A DNA stretch of 64,000 bases from Colocasia esculenta (Eukaryota; Streptophyta; Magnoliopsida; Alismatales; Araceae), in assembly GCA_014218235.1 (NCBI GenBank), contig CM024753.1, positions 190,378,348 to 190,442,347 on the forward strand, given 5' to 3'. Shown in pieces: positions 33,715-46,889 of the stretch. The notes below the pieces were generated by a model that worked only from the letters and a program-made list of their open reading frames with translations, had not been told where the DNA came from and did no database searches. Within the stretch, counting starts at the first letter, position 1, and every line of letters starts with the position of its first letter. The translations under genes and the position numbers were made by a program.

Positions 33715-34478
33715 TGTGGAGGACATTTCTAGCCTCCTAGGTCCATGAGAGCATCATAGCCCATTAAGGGTTCAGAACAACATTTATTTAGCCACGTATC
33801 CCCGCACACAACAAAGGCTTCCGAGCATGCTTCAGCTGCCACACGTCCCATAATGCTGTGAGGGCTACCGAGCATACCCCCACCACACGTGTTCTCGGAC
33901 ACCATGAAGACTTCGCTCTTAGGATGCCTTCGAGCAACACCAAACAAAGTAGGCCTAACGATCACCAGCCGCTCGGTAAGTAGCCTCATGCTTCACCAAA
34001 AAGGTTTCTAGGTTCCTGTTCGGATGCTTCAACTCGCAATCATTATGGACAACTTTTGGTCTTCCAGCGACCTTTAATGGTGCGGCACGACACACCTCCC
34101 CATAACTTGGGGAAGCCCCCGCACTGATCCCCAAGGGATGTCTCGAGCAGACACTCTCCGTCTTGAGAACCCAACCTGATTGGGGACATTCTAGGATTCT
34201 TTCCCGTGCCTATATAAAGAACCATGACTTTCATATAGAGGTAAGGCTCAGCTCTCATAATCACCCACGCGCGAGAGCACACATAGATAGAACCCTTCCC
34301 TTCTTACGTCTCTTCCAAGTCTCTACTGACTTAGGTATTGGAGGGTTCTCCGGTTTATCAACTGGGTCCTCCTAATGCTATTCGATTTTATAGGAGATCC
34401 TCCTCTCCGGTGAAGTTCTTTCCTTTTCTCTTCGGAGGACCTACTCGGTTCATCGCCGAACACGAAAACCCTTCCACA
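33715..34478 (+). mobile_element. Ty3/gypsy-type LTR, plus strand
   Basis: The 764-bp stretch TGTGGAGG...CTTCCACA aligns in layout with the reverse complement of the solo LTR at 29491. It has a TATA box CTATATAAAG (34210-34219), then GACTTAGGTATTGGAGGGTT and TCTCCGG, and a similar 3' end (CGCCGAACACGAAAACCC). Flanking pentamers do not match, so it is an old solo LTR or a remnant of a larger element. Confidence 0.7.
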
Positions 34479-36741
34479 TAAAGCAATAGGCAAACTTGCC
34501 CACGAGATTGTCCTTGCAGAAAACTATTGCGGAGACGGTTTGCTTTCCATATTTATTTTCTTCTTTTCATCCTTTGGATTTGAATCCAATTATATATAGA
34601 TAGATAGATTAGTTGTAGCTATATGTATATATTGAATAGGTGAAATTTACGTTGGAGTTGCATATACCAAGTGAGCAAGAGATCCAACTCTATCACGAGC
34701 TTCCTCAACCCAAGTAGAAACTTGACCCATTGGTGTTCAACAAGTTGACATGATAATAGGTTCAAAATATTTTGAATTATAAGCGAATCAAGTAATACTT
34801 TTTGACAACTAATGCTACAAGTGTAGTGACTGAAGGATGGAGAATCGGATTGAGTTTACGAAGAAAGTGATAAAGATAATAAAAGAGTTTTCAAATGTCA
34901 ACAACACGCGCACAGAAAAAGGAGAGAAGCTTGGAGACGAGTTTTAAGCATGACAAGGGGTAATCACTTCAGTGCTTGTGCATGATACTGAAAGCTAGAT
35001 AGGTAGATGTGATTATTATTCCTAAACAAGTGTGTTTGTGTATATACATATATATACCTGCAAGGTGGGCACATGTGAAATACTCTTGTCATAAAAATGT
35101 TGTGACTAAGCTTTTTAAAAGGTTACAACATGCAATTCCGAATGGAGACATCGGATATATATTTTTAGGGTCAAGATCATGTTTCATTGAATCGTTGACC
35201 AAGATGGCCCCCGTGTTGAAATGGGCATTAATTTGTCTCTCCCACTCAAAATGCGCATTTGATGTGGACCATGGCTGCTATATAAGCAGCAATCCCACTC
35301 CGGCCAGTTCTTCGATTTGATTCATGTGTGAATACTGTCGAACACACTGGCCGCTGTCTTCCGACTGTGGCTGGGATTTGCCATCCACCTAACCACATTC
35401 GTGGGCACATCTGTTGCCCCCCCTTTTATTGCTTTGCTCAAAACCCACCAAATGCCCCCTATATACCTACAGTACGTGTTTTGGTCGGAGGTAAGACCAT
35501 TGGAGTACACGTAGAAATGCATATACAACATTTTGACTATAGTTAGATATGAATATAGTCATTCATCAATACACTCATATTATAGATGATTTTGAATCGA
35601 CAAAAGAAAATAGTTTTCTAGATGATATGGCAGGATCACAACCCTTAAATTACAATAATATTAGTTGCATACCCGTGGTAAGTTTTTAGATTTATATAAA
35701 TATTTATTTTAAATAGGATTCAGAATTAAAATAAAAATTTTAAATAGAATATGTAGAGTTAATTTCTTAATGAATATATATTTTGAGTCCCCATTTTAAT
35801 AGTAAAACATAATCCTATACCTATGCCATGAACGGGATATTTTTAATTTTGAATAAATATATATATTTTAAATTATATATTATGATATTTTAAAATAAAT
35901 AAATATTTTCAATTTTTAGAGATAAAGACGGAAGAGTTCATGTAATAAGTGATTTCTACATGCAGTTGAATTTAGATGATGCGTTTTATTTATGGAGAGA
36001 GAGATTCGGAAAGGAAGAGAGAGAAAAATGGTTGGATTTAAATAAATTTTTTTATTTGTGCTATGTAACGCTCTATATTAATATATAGAGCCAAACTATA
36101 TTTTAATAATATATATATAGATATACTGATTATTCACCAAAATTTGTAGTAGCTACTGCAGACCGGCGGCAGCAAGGCGGTGACGAGCAGGCCGGCTGGA
36201 TGGGATTGCTGGTCCCCTTCTTGTTTCAAGCCCACGGGCTGGCCCAGGCTTTTGGGGCCTATACCGGGCTGAACCTGGGCCGACAAGGGCTTTTCTTCTG
36301 GGCAGCACCGGGCCCGGTCCGCCCGTCCCGGTTGACACCCTTCTCTCTAAATTAAACCCCTACACAGGGAGATTGGTAAGGCGGGAGAAGCCACCGTCTA
36401 GTGCTGGCGAACGCACCGAGATCCATCGTCTGCTGTGGCCGCCGCCCCCCGCCATTGCGCGTTGCCGCTTGCTGTTCCTCTGTCTGATCCACTCTGGCCT
36501 CGTCTGCTATTTCTTCTTCTTCTTCTCCTCTCTCTCTCTCTCTTTCTCTCTCACCAGCTCCATTTCCTTCTGCCCGCAATCCGTCCATTTGCTAATTCTC
36601 CCTCTCTGCCTCTTCTGAAAGGTTCGTATGCCAGTGTCCTCCAAGCGCGAATCCTCTCCCCGCCCCTCCCCTAAGGAAGGGCTTTAGCCTTTCCGGTTGC
36701 GTTCAACCAATCCTCCTTCTGGGGATCGGGTTGGTCTAAAA
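34479..36741. other. Intergenic region and PSF1 promoter/5' UTR
   Basis: Mostly AT-rich without genes. At 36150-36340 a GC-rich stretch ending GTCCCGGTTGACACCC looks like one end of a hAT-type MITE, but the partner end is not found. The last 250 bp before PSF1 are pyrimidine-rich with a (TC)n tract at 36528-36552, as common in plant 5' UTRs. GCGCGAAT near 36645 is one base off an E2F site, which would fit a replication gene but is weak evidence. Confidence 0.45.
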
Positions 36742-38836
36742 ATGTATGGGAGAACTGCATCACAGCTGCTGAGGGAGCTCACTTCCGGAGAAAATGACAA
36801 ATTGCAATCTTTTAATGTAAGATCGTTAACTCTTAGGATACATGCTTCGTCCAGATTTCCGTTTCCCCATCTATGAATAACTGAACTGGTGAACTTTTGT
36901 GCTGTTTTAAGTGAAATTGTTCACAAATGTTTGCCGCCAGAATGCATCTTCTGCCTGATATTCTGCATCGATGGTTCGTAAAGTATAGACCTATCTAGAA
37001 AGCATGTGGCTTTTTTGGCATTGGTACTTGAAATGATCTTTTTTCCTCTGCATCTATGCTCTTCAAGTGGTAATTGTGGTTCAAATGAAAAGACATACAT
37101 GAGGAAAAGTTTGCGGTGCTGTAGATCTATGTGGAGTTTTAAATTCTTGACAGATAAATCTTCTCACTATATTCTCTTAAGGTAGTGGAAGTACTCTTTA
37201 GTAGCTGGTGGAGTGATTTCTTATAATTTGTTCTGAAAGTTCTGGTGGTGGTACACGATGAATTATATGAGCTAATTTTTTCCTCCAAGGATCAGGGATC
37301 TTGGCAGAATTTTGTGACAAGTAGCTTAAGGTCATCACCCTAATTGCTAATTGCTATCATCACCTCATGCATATGCTTTTGTCCCAATTTCCTTGGTCCT
37401 GCGTCGCTTCTTTAGGAAAAGTAAAATAAGAAAGGATAAGACCTGTGCATGTTTGCGTATGTTATATTCTGAATTTGAGTTTGCCTCTGAATGTTCCATA
37501 CATTTCAGCTTAATTGCTAAGCAGAACTTTTCACTTGGATCATGCAGAGTGACACATTTGATCAAGTTATTACTGAATGCGACAATCACCATCTAATGCT
37601 TCAGTCCTTAATCAGGTATCTTATTGTTAACTGGAAATTTATGATGGCTTGTGTGGCTTATTTAGTTGGTCTTCTCTGTGGTATCAGTAATCTATGGTAT
37701 AGGAAGCATAACGAATGCCCCTAGGCTGTCTTCACTATTCTAATAACTTTAGGGCAGTGGTTCAGTGGAAATGAATGTCGTGATTAGGGGGAAGGCAGCA
37801 GATAACTTATTAGTTTTAAAATTGAAGTTCTTTTAGCACATATTTTGTTCCTACCATAAAAATAACTATAATTATTCAATTTCTTTGTCAATTTGTCTCA
37901 CTCATGAGTTATTTTAATTTAAGTATGCATAAAATTTGAAGACCTTAAAATGCACACTGCAAAAGAAGAGCCTTTACAAATGCAACATCTTTCCTTCTGT
38001 TAGTGCTTCCTGCTTAGTTGTGCACTGGTTGTCAGTATTTGACTTGGGTTGATCTTTTCTGATATCTGCCTTGAAACAGGAAAATTGAGGAAGACCAGTT
38101 GGACATTCAAACAGCTAGAAATGAGGATCATTTCGGTGCTGTTGTGCATCATCTAGCCTTACTTCGCAATAAACGTTGTCTCATGGCTTACATGTAAAAC
38201 TGACATAAGAGTATATGCTTATTGGTGAAATAAGTTTCTTAGAATCATGTTATACTTTCCACAACAACCATTCATTTTCTTTCATGTCTAAAATATTTTT
38301 ATTGATTAGGTATAACCGAGCTGAAATTGTTCAGAGCTTGAGATGGAAAATTGGGCCTAAGCTTCCTGAAGAAATTCAAGAAAAACTCAATTTTTCAGAA
38401 AAGGAATATTTCAAAAATCATTCTGCCGCCATTGAGTCTTACATGTCAGAACTAGATCTCGATTTGACTGTGGTAAGGTCTATCATTTGTCATTCACATA
38501 TGGAAAATGCCAAACATATTGGCAGACATAAGATGTTGAATGTACTAATTTTTAAGTGACACATGGATATGGTGACAGGATATTGTTCCTCCAAAGGATC
38601 CCTATATCCAAGTACGGGTCCTCGATGACATTGGTGATAATCTATCTCTTGGAGACCATTCATTTTCTCTCACAAAGAACTCAGTGCACTCAGTTAGGCG
38701 ATCAGATGCTGAGCAATACATCTCTCAGGTGTGTTGTCATTTTGGTTTAACTTCTTGTTGATGTGCATACTTGAATCTAGCTGATGTCCATATTTGCTGT
38801 TAACACCAGGGCTTGATGGAAGAATTTATTGGGTGA
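36742..38836 (+). CDS. PSF1: DNA replication complex GINS subunit PSF1
   Basis: Six exons with GT-AG borders: 36742-36816, 37548-37615, 38080-38193, 38310-38472, 38579-38728 and 38810-38836. They join in phase to 198 residues, the usual PSF1 length. The start is MYGRTASQLLREL. Hallmarks in order are DQVITECDNHHLMLQSLIRK, LLRNKRCLMAYMYNRAEIV, LRWKIGPKLPEEIQEKLNFS, EKEYFKNHSAAIESYMSELD, then the C-terminal B domain VPPKDPYIQVRVLDDIGD and the end GLMEEFIG. PSF1 forms GINS with PSF2, PSF3 and SLD5 and, with CDC45 and MCM2-7, the replicative helicase in the nucleus. No stop or frameshift is seen; an intact single-copy host gene is likely. Confidence 0.97.
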
Positions 38837-39955
38837 CTGTCTGATCCTGATCACATTTCTAGACATATTCTGTTGTATCGTCTAGTGTTTCTACCATTCC
38901 GACTTTATCTTGGATACATTTTTTTTGATAAATAAGTGTGCAATGTATCATGGCTCATATGTTAGCAAGTTTTCTCTGTCTTCATTCTGGTCAATCTTGA
39001 CGAGAACACTGGTCAACCCTTTTCAGGTTCAACATCATCCTCTTCTTAATTTGCTAGGGTTTAACCTCCTGTGTTCTAGATCTACTGGATAATCTTGTAA
39101 TGTCTAATATGATGCTGTTTTTTTCAATGAACTGTCTCACCTGCTGTCAACTTTCCTCAAGGTTTGTTGGAGATTTTGATCTATGCAACTGGATGAGAGG
39201 TATCTAGATCTCAGTGGAATCCTTTGATTAGTATAAACTAACCTTCACAACTTTTGAATTCAACCACGTTCATTATTTGGGAGAGGATAAATAAGAAAAC
39301 CAAATAAATGAATTTCACATGAGACTGTTATTGAAGGATGGTTGTCAATTATTTGTACCAGTGTAGAGGCCTGATATCAGAAGTCAATAGTCCAAAAAGT
39401 TTATCAAATCTCAAATTTAGACAGTCCCAAGCTACAAGAAATATTTATGGCAATAATGATGGTGATGTGGCTAACTTGAATTCAAATGCACTAACAATGG
39501 ATTATATGAAGAATAGAGAGCCAAAAGCATGGAATTATGCAGCAGGGGCGGTAGAAGGTCTTCATCCGCACACAATGCGTTTCTGTGTCTTCCATGGGAG
39601 AGAAACAAGATTCTGTAGACTAAACATCTTTTTCCACTTTATGTAGAGTTAATAGAAAATGTCTTGAACTCCCATTGCATAGGCATTAAGGATGTTATGT
39701 TGTCTAATTCTATCAATTCAGCATGTGTGCGTGGCTAACACATTTTCAACATGGATTCTGAGTGAATAAGACAACATTTTAATGCTTCAGCGGACACATG
39801 TCAATAAACATGTGTCCTATGGAGAGAAAAATGAATGTGTCAATCCTGAAATGTACAAATGGCTCTCTTTAAGTTGGGAAACATAGTTTTGTTTGCTACT
39901 CTTGTTAAGCACAGCTTTTCTCTCAAAATAATGTTCTAGTTGGGTTATTGAGTAG
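38837..39955 (+). other. PSF1 3' flank
   Basis: Contains the PSF1 3' UTR, with no clear end. An open frame of 102 codons at 39338-39646 has no recognisable motif and I do not call it a gene. The region ends at the L1 target duplication (39956-39970). Confidence 0.5.
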
Positions 39956-39970
39956 AGAAGCAATTAGAAA

Positions 39971-41264
39971 ACTAAGTTGTTCAGTTGTTCCTTCTTGTTT
40001 CTCCCCAGCAATAATGGAGTGCCCAGATAGAGGGTGTGTTGGTCCAGCCTTCCAAAACCTGATATTTGCCTTAGATGCAGTTGAAGGATTCTTGAAGTAT
40101 TTCTACTGAATCTAATACCTGATTTCTGAGCATTTATCACCTGACCAGACCAACTTGTAATATTTTGGATTGTTTCTTTCATAGCCATTAGATCTTTCTC
40201 TATAGCCCTGCCAAATACCATAATGTTATCTGCATAAAAGCATGCGAGTGACAGTGGGAGCTTGATATGCGTGTATATTGCCCTGATTCAACTCCTTGTG
40301 CAAACAGTGTGGAGAGAGCTTCCTTTGAGAGGATAAAAATATATGGAGATAGTGGTCATCCTTGTCTCAAGCCCCTGGATGGTTTCCTATAGCTTCTCCA
40401 TTGAAGTTTATAGGATAGGATACAGAGGTGATGCAACTCATTATCAATTTCTGGCTATTTTGAGAGAAACCATGTAGACTTAGCATTCTTTGAATGAAGA
40501 TCCATTCCATCCTATCATAAGCCTTGTAGAGGTCAATCTTGAGACCAAAACCCCCTGTTTTACACCCTTTGTTCTGCGTAGAATGCAGTAATTCTGGACT
40601 GCAACTATGTTATCTGTGATTTGTCTCCCAGGTATAAATGCATCCTGATTGTATGAGATGCAATCTTTCAGCAGAGGTTTAATTCTGTTAGCTTGGATTT
40701 TGGCGATAACTTTGCAAAAGGTGTTGCAAAGGCTTATGGGTCTGTAGTCAGAGGCTCTCCTGGCATCATGGCACTTGGGGATTAGAGAAATTAAAGTGTG
40801 GTTGGCTCCTGCTGGGAAATTACCAGTGTGGAAGAAGCTGATGATAAGGTTTTCAATATCACTCTTAATGACTTCCTAGTGGGTTTGAAGAAATGGAGCA
40901 GTAAGTCCATCAGGGCCAGGGGACTTATGAAGGGGGAGTGAAAAGACCACCTCCTCAATTTCTATCAGAGATGGGCTTTGAGAAATGACATCATTGTCTT
41001 CCTGGGTTAAGGACCTATTTCTAAGACTGAACTGAGGTTGATTTTTTCCTTTTTTTTTGGGGCCGGGGGGGGGGGGGGGTGGGAATTTGAAGTGGTATAG
41101 ATATGATGGAAGTAATTAATGAATTGAGCTTTGACCACATCTCTTTGGCTAGTCCAATCCCCAGCAGTCATTAGAATTCCAGAAATATGGTTGGAACTTC
41201 TCCTGTTTGTTGCACTTATATGATAGAATCTTATATTTCTCTCACCCTCTTTAAACCAATGCAC
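39971..41264 (-). pseudogene. L1 reverse transcriptase, inverted 5' portion
   Basis: MHWFKEGERNIRFYHISATN begins the linker to RT. The fingers and palm lie in broken frames from 41000 to 40220, and the last piece reads MVFGRAIEKDLMAMKETIQN and VINAQKSGIRFSRNTS up to LGTPLLLGRNKK. The sequence stops at the inversion breakpoint next to the left target duplication. Confidence 0.88.
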
Positions 41265-41410
41265 CTTTGCCTTTTGCCTCCAATAACCATCTTCTTGGTT
41301 TAAACTTTAAAGGTTTTCCAGTTCATCGCTGAGCTTGATTTCTTTTCTAATTCTTTCTTCTGAAATAGGTGTTTTACTGAGATATTCTAGCTCTTTCTGA
41401 TTTCTTGAAT

Positions 41411-42304
41411 TCAGCCTTGAGGATTAGGGCAGTACTGTTTCTTCCATTGCTTCACTTGTCTTTGAAGATTTTTCATTTTATCCATGCAACCATATAACAA
41501 GGATCCCCCTCGAGGCCAGCTATTTTTAATTACCTCCTTAAACATAGGCTTGGAATTCCAGATATCCTCCATTCGGAAAAAAAATTCTTCTTTGTCTTCT
41601 AAGACAATTGCTGTCAAGTAGGGTTGGGCTATGATCACTACAGAGTTTAGGGAGATGATGAACTGATGCATTTGGATGAAGGTGCCTCCATTTCCCATTC
41701 ACAATACTCTATCCAGTCTTTCCCTTACATGGAAATTAGCAGACCTTTTGTTTGACCAGGTGTAGAGAGGTCCTTGAAAGCCAATGTCCATGAGACCAGA
41801 AGTCTGAATGAAATCTTTGAATGGGTCCAAATCCTGCTGTCTTATTCTGGCGCCTCCTTCTTTCTCAGATTGCTTGGGGATAGTGTTAAAATCTCCCATG
41901 ATAATGAATGGAGATGAAAGTTGCGTTAAGTGAGCCTCTATGTCCTTCCACAATTGTTTCTTCTGAGCACTTCAAGTGGGGGTATATACACACACCATGT
42001 ACCATCTCTTACCAGTGTTGCTTCCATCTACAGCAAGGACCATCCAATTTGAGTCTGACCATTCCACTGAAATGTGAATATCATCTCTCCACCAGGCACA
42101 AAGACCCCCAACTTTCGCCTGGGAATCCACAATATGATAGGATCTGATGTTTCTAACAGTTAAGAAATTCAAAATTTGCTGAGAACCACACTTAGTTTCA
42201 GATAGAAAACAGAAATCCATGTTGATTGAGTGGGTTAACTGATCAATAAATTTTCTTGTAGAGGCCCCACTCATACCTCTACAGTTCCAAGAAAGCAGCT
42301 TCAT
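41411..42304 (-). pseudogene. L1 ORF2 endonuclease region
   Basis: The minus frame opens MKLLSWNCRGMSGASTRKFI, the canonical start of plant L1 ORF2. It continues with FLSETKCGSQQ, then FIIMGDFNTIPKQSEKEGG, LDPFKDFIQTSGLMDIGF and YTWSNKR, the endonuclease blocks. A break lies between 41953 and 41972. The frame 41411-41698 carries the linker before RT. Confidence 0.9.
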
Positions 42305-42464
42305 TTTGGGGATTGGGCCCGGTCAACGCCGGCTGCCTCTGCCTCATTTGGATTGTGGGTTGTAGGATCTTTAACCAACTCCTTATCAAACATAATCTTC
42401 TTCCTAATTATTCTTGCTCTGGCCAGTTTCTTCATGTTTCTTTGTCCTTTTACCAGGGGGACTT

Positions 42465-43825
42465 TCACTGTGACTTCTGAACCTTCCTCAATTCTTCGCT
42501 TCTTATTTGTATCCAGGGGTGGCCAGCAAGCTTTTCTTTTGCTGAGTCAATTATCATGTTAGATGGGTCAGACATTGCTTGGATTGGGACATTAACTAAT
42601 CCTTGTATTGTGTTGCAAGGAGGTAGTTGTATGTCCCTTTCTAGCATGAACTGCTGAATGTCCTTTTGAGGAGTTGCTGAACTGTTTTCTGGAGACCATA
42701 CCTGACTGCAGCTTTTCCCCTGCTGGCAGAATGAGCTGTCCCCTATCTGATTCGACGATTGAGTATTTGGTGTGGGGGTCACTCTGCTGATCTGTTGGGT
42801 ATGTCTATTATCCTGTTGGGTGTTGACACTTTTCAAATTATTCTCAGATCCATTACTTCACCCATGTTTCCAGGCACGCCTCTGCATCTGTCCATTTCTG
42901 CTTGACTCCATACTGTCTCTCCCAATGGCTTCCTTGAGCAGGTTGCTAATTGCTCCCAGACAAGGTGACCCATGTTGATGTGAGCTGGTAGTAGGAGAGG
43001 TAGTAGGGGTGGTTTTGGTCACTTCCTTTTTCCAATGGGGCATACTTATACTGAATGACCTCTTCCATTTTCACTCTCAACCCCGGTGATGCTATCTGGT
43101 GGATTTGAGTTCGAATTTTGGTTAGATCTCCACAATTATCTACTTCATGTCCAAAGTCTGCCACAGAAAATACAAAACCTTGGGAGTCTTTCATAAGTAA
43201 CTGGAAATTTTTTTATGGTTCCATCTGAGAGTTGAGCTTGGACTGATTTCTTTAGCGGGATTGTTGCATCAAAGCTAACCTTAATTCTTGCAAAGTCACT
43301 CTATTGGTTAACTATGTCTGGTAGAGGGTTGTAGGGGACTCCTATCTGAGTTGCCACTTTCATTATGGCTTTTCTGTCAAGTATTCTTCTGAGAGATTGT
43401 GGATTCTCACCCACGTCCACCAATCTTGGCTTGTAATCTAATGGGGACGCATTTGGTCTCCCTCTTTCTTTGAGGATCATGTCATTATTGTAAATCCATG
43501 GGGTTCTTCTACAGATCTTGTCGACATCTTCTAGAATTGTAAACCTCACAATTTATGTATCAGTGTGATAGTTCAGAAACTTCCACTCACTTTTAGGATT
43601 CCATAGTTTTCCAATCCATTCCTTGAGTCTTTCTGGCCTCACCTCTTTATCTGTAAGGACTTTGCAAATTAGGCTGAGCTTCCAATGTTCTTTCCCATCT
43701 GTGTCACTCTGATCGAAGATTATGACTGGGCCCTCCTGTTCTTCAGACATCAAACTCTTAATCCTCTGCAAGACTTCTTCTTCATGCCCTTCCAGTCGGG
43801 CCTCCTCGGCTTGTTCCAGTGACAT
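42465..43825 (-). pseudogene. L1 ORF1 (DUF4283/zinc-knuckle protein) remnant
   Basis: Broken minus frames read MSLEQAEEARLEGHEEEVLQ, WKLSLICKVLTDKEV and WNPKSEWKFLNY, the DUF4283-like start of plant L1 ORF1. They are followed by PWIYNNDMILKE and PLPDIVNQ. The degenerate knuckle FGHEVDNC (about 43150) and a Pro/Gln/Ser-rich tail follow. Several frameshifts are present. ORF1 would bind the L1 RNA. Confidence 0.8.
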
Positions 43826-44309
43826 TGTGGGGAATCAATGCTGTACTGGGAGTGGACTATAAAGGATGTTTGTGGCTCAACCACCACCAATGGACATTCT
43901 TAAATGAGAAGAAACAAAAAGGTTGGAGAACAGGAATAACAGGGGATGCTGTAGGCCGGGAATTTCTACAGGAAGCTCAACTACCCGGTTCAGGGTGGTT
44001 GGAGGGAGACACACTAGAAGACAAATCTTAACAGTGGAAATAACTGGAAACGGTCTGATAATAGGTAAAGAATACTTCACCTGTTTTGGAGATTCATTAT
44101 CACCATCCTGTCTAAAAAAGTCTCTCTGTCTGCGCGAAGGGGCTGCACTGAGGATTCTGGAAAAACTGGGAGGTGAAGTTGTGAACAGGAAGAAAATGGA
44201 GAAAGGAAGAGAGGAATGGTTCCAACGAGGGCCCCCCCAGGAGGTCCCTCTTTGACAGTTGCAGCAAGGGTTCCAAGGAGACTCCCTACTGATATTACAA
44301 GCTTTGCTT

Positions 44310-44744
44310 TAGTGCAAGAGAAGACTGAATATGTAGAAAGCCAACACCCTCACTGCAGCAGGGAAGTCAATCCTTATCAAATCTACACTCAGTGCCATTC
44401 CAGTTCACATAATGAATACAGTACTAATTCCCAAAGTACGATTAGCAAACTACAAGCAATACAAAGGAAATTCTGGTGGGGCATTAAAAATGGAATACAG
44501 AAAACTCCTCTACTGGCCTGGAATAGAATGCAAAAATCCAAGTGGACAGGTGGGCTAGGATATGCATGAATTTAACAAAGCTGCTATCATGAAACTCGCA
44601 TGGAGATATCTCAATGAGCTCAAGCCTATGGGCTAGACTTCTGAGAGCTAAATACTGTGGTGCAGAGCCATTCTGGCATCTTAAGGGGAGCAAAAAAGCA
44701 TCTTATTCTTGGCATTCAATTATGTCAGTCAGGGAACCACTTAA
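44310..44744 (+). pseudogene. L1 reverse transcriptase, 3' portion (sense)
   Basis: The plus frame has KANTLTAAGKSILIKSTLSA and IPVHIMNTVLIPKV, with a TAG at the position of the usual Trp before KAN. After a frame break it gives IQRKFWWGIKNG and WTGGLGYA, then LRAKYCGAEPFW. These are the thumb and post-RT blocks of plant L1. It ends where copia B is inserted. Confidence 0.88.
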
Positions 44745-46889
44745 AGACGGTAGCAAGGCAAGGATTGCCTAGAGGGGGGTGAATAGGTTGATTCAGAAAT
44801 CTGAAAGAAAATTAAACACTTTAAACTTTGGTTAGTGAATATAATCGTGTGTAATAAAGATTAAGAGAGTGGAAGCAATCACACACAAAGAACATAAGAA
44901 AATTATCCTGGTTCGGCCCTTCCTAAGTGAAAGTCCTACATCCAGTCCCCAAACAATCTCTTGGGATTTCCCTAACTGGGGTGCAATCCCCTCAAAGATA
45001 TACAACCCCCAGTATAGCTGGTCCTCCCTTCTACACAAGGGGAAACACACCTAGCACCCTAATTGATCTTCTTCTCTTTCCTGGGTAAGAAGATAGTCCA
45101 CTTATTTTATAGGTTCAGAAGTAATCCTACTGGAACAAACCCTAGCACAGTTCTTCCCTTAACACAAGGGGCACACTACTACAGACCCAGCTGTTCACAA
45201 CACTCAACAACCAGCTAATCTTCCCTTCACCTCAGAAGAGGAACAACCCTGCTCTTCTTTACAAGAGAAAAAGCAACTTGAGAGCTAAGAGATTTAATAG
45301 AAAGAACACAAGACTCTCAGGCAGAACTCTCTCTATCAAAGTTACAATGACACAGAGAGAGAGAAGGGAGAGATGGAGCTTGAGTGCTTGGAATGTTTAA
45401 AGAGATTTCTGTTCGGGCACTTCTTCTTCTTTGAATAGGCTCGAGCTCTTTCTCTCTTTTCTTTGAGTGTATGTGTTGTTTATGCTCTTCACTGGATGTA
45501 CACTCTTTCAAAAGGATCTTCAGGACTTCTCACAGTGCTATTTTCTCTTTAAAGCCTTCAACCCTTTATAGAGTAGCTGAAGAGGACCGTTGAGGAGATA
45601 ACCATTGGAGCTTCTTCTTCTTGTTCTTCTGCTCTCCTCGAGTCTAACGAATGCTTGGAACAAAAGAGTATCTTCTTATGCATGTTTCCAAGGTCTTAGC
45701 TGTGTCTAACATTTTGCTTCATGAGAGAACCGAATACCTGCAACCAATAAATGCTAGGAAGAAGATGGTAAGAAGGAAAGATATCATTTGTCAGTCAACC
45801 CATACCTCTTCTACCTACCACCCTCATTTTTTGCTGACTACATGCTATACTAGGTAAGAACTTTTTTGTCTGAACAGGACAAAAAAAGACCTTCAAAGTC
45901 ATACAAAAAGGCAATTTCTTGTCAGAACCTACAAAGGCCAAGTCATGAAAAGTAATAAGTTAAGGATATGAAGGCCATTTGAAATTTCATTGGAGCCAAG
46001 ACATGTTATTCAAAGGCAATTGAAATATGTGTTCAGTAATCAATATGCTTTAGTCAGTAATCGGTACAAAATATAAGTACTGAATACTTATAACACCAAT
46101 CGATGTATTTGAAGCCAGATAAACACTAATCAGAATGATTTAAGTTAAGTGTTCACCGATCGGAATAAGAATAACATTAATCGGTGTGAATTAGACTATT
46201 TGTTCACTAATCAATGTGAGTTAAGTCACTTGATCACCAATTGGTACAGAACAAATAGTAATCGGTATGAGTTACACCACTTGGTCAGCAATCGGAAGAA
46301 CACTTGTTCTCCAATCGATAAAAACTTAAATATCAATCGATAGAAACTTTATTCTCCAATCGATAGAGGCTTCTTCAATAATCGATGTACATTGAACTAT
46401 AATCAATATGAACTTAGAAAAATTATGAAGCACTTTGAGACTGAGTTTTTAAGATACTTACATTGATGATCTTTAGAGTGATTATTTTCCCTTTATTTTC
46501 CTGATGTAAGATTTAATGAAAATTATATGTTTACCACATAAAATCAGATTAAAATAAAATATCACTGAAATTTATATAGGAGACAAAAATAGATTTAACA
46601 AATATGAGTAAAAAAACAAAAGTCGAAATTTGGACATCACAAGTCGACATGTCATCAGATAACATATCACAGGTTGACATTTGGTCATCACAAGTCGACA
46701 CTTGGATATCATCTGTCGATATATGGATAGCATCTGTCGACATATGAATATCAGTGAATTTTCACAAGTCGATAGAAATTAATGTTATTAAATATATTAA
46801 GAATTCTTATGAGAGTTATATATTAAGAATTCTTATGAGTTTTAGTTATCACCAAAACATAAGGATAAATGTATGAGAGTGGTTCAATA
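44745..46889 (-). repeat. 3' LTR of copia B
   Basis: Matches 48731-50900 over its length, including CCTAGAGGGGGGTGAATAGG and the TCGAY/AATCGGT clusters. Its end GGTTCAATA differs from the canonical CAACA. A purine tract on the minus strand (complement of ATCTCTTTTTTTT) abuts it at 46890. Confidence 0.9.

Noticed and set aside
36153..36338. GC-rich MITE end before PSF1
   Set aside because: Only one terminus-like sequence (GGTTGACACCC) is visible. No partner end or target duplication was found.
39338..39646. 102-codon ORF downstream of PSF1
   Set aside because: No known motif, no splice context and average composition. It may be chance in the 3' flank.
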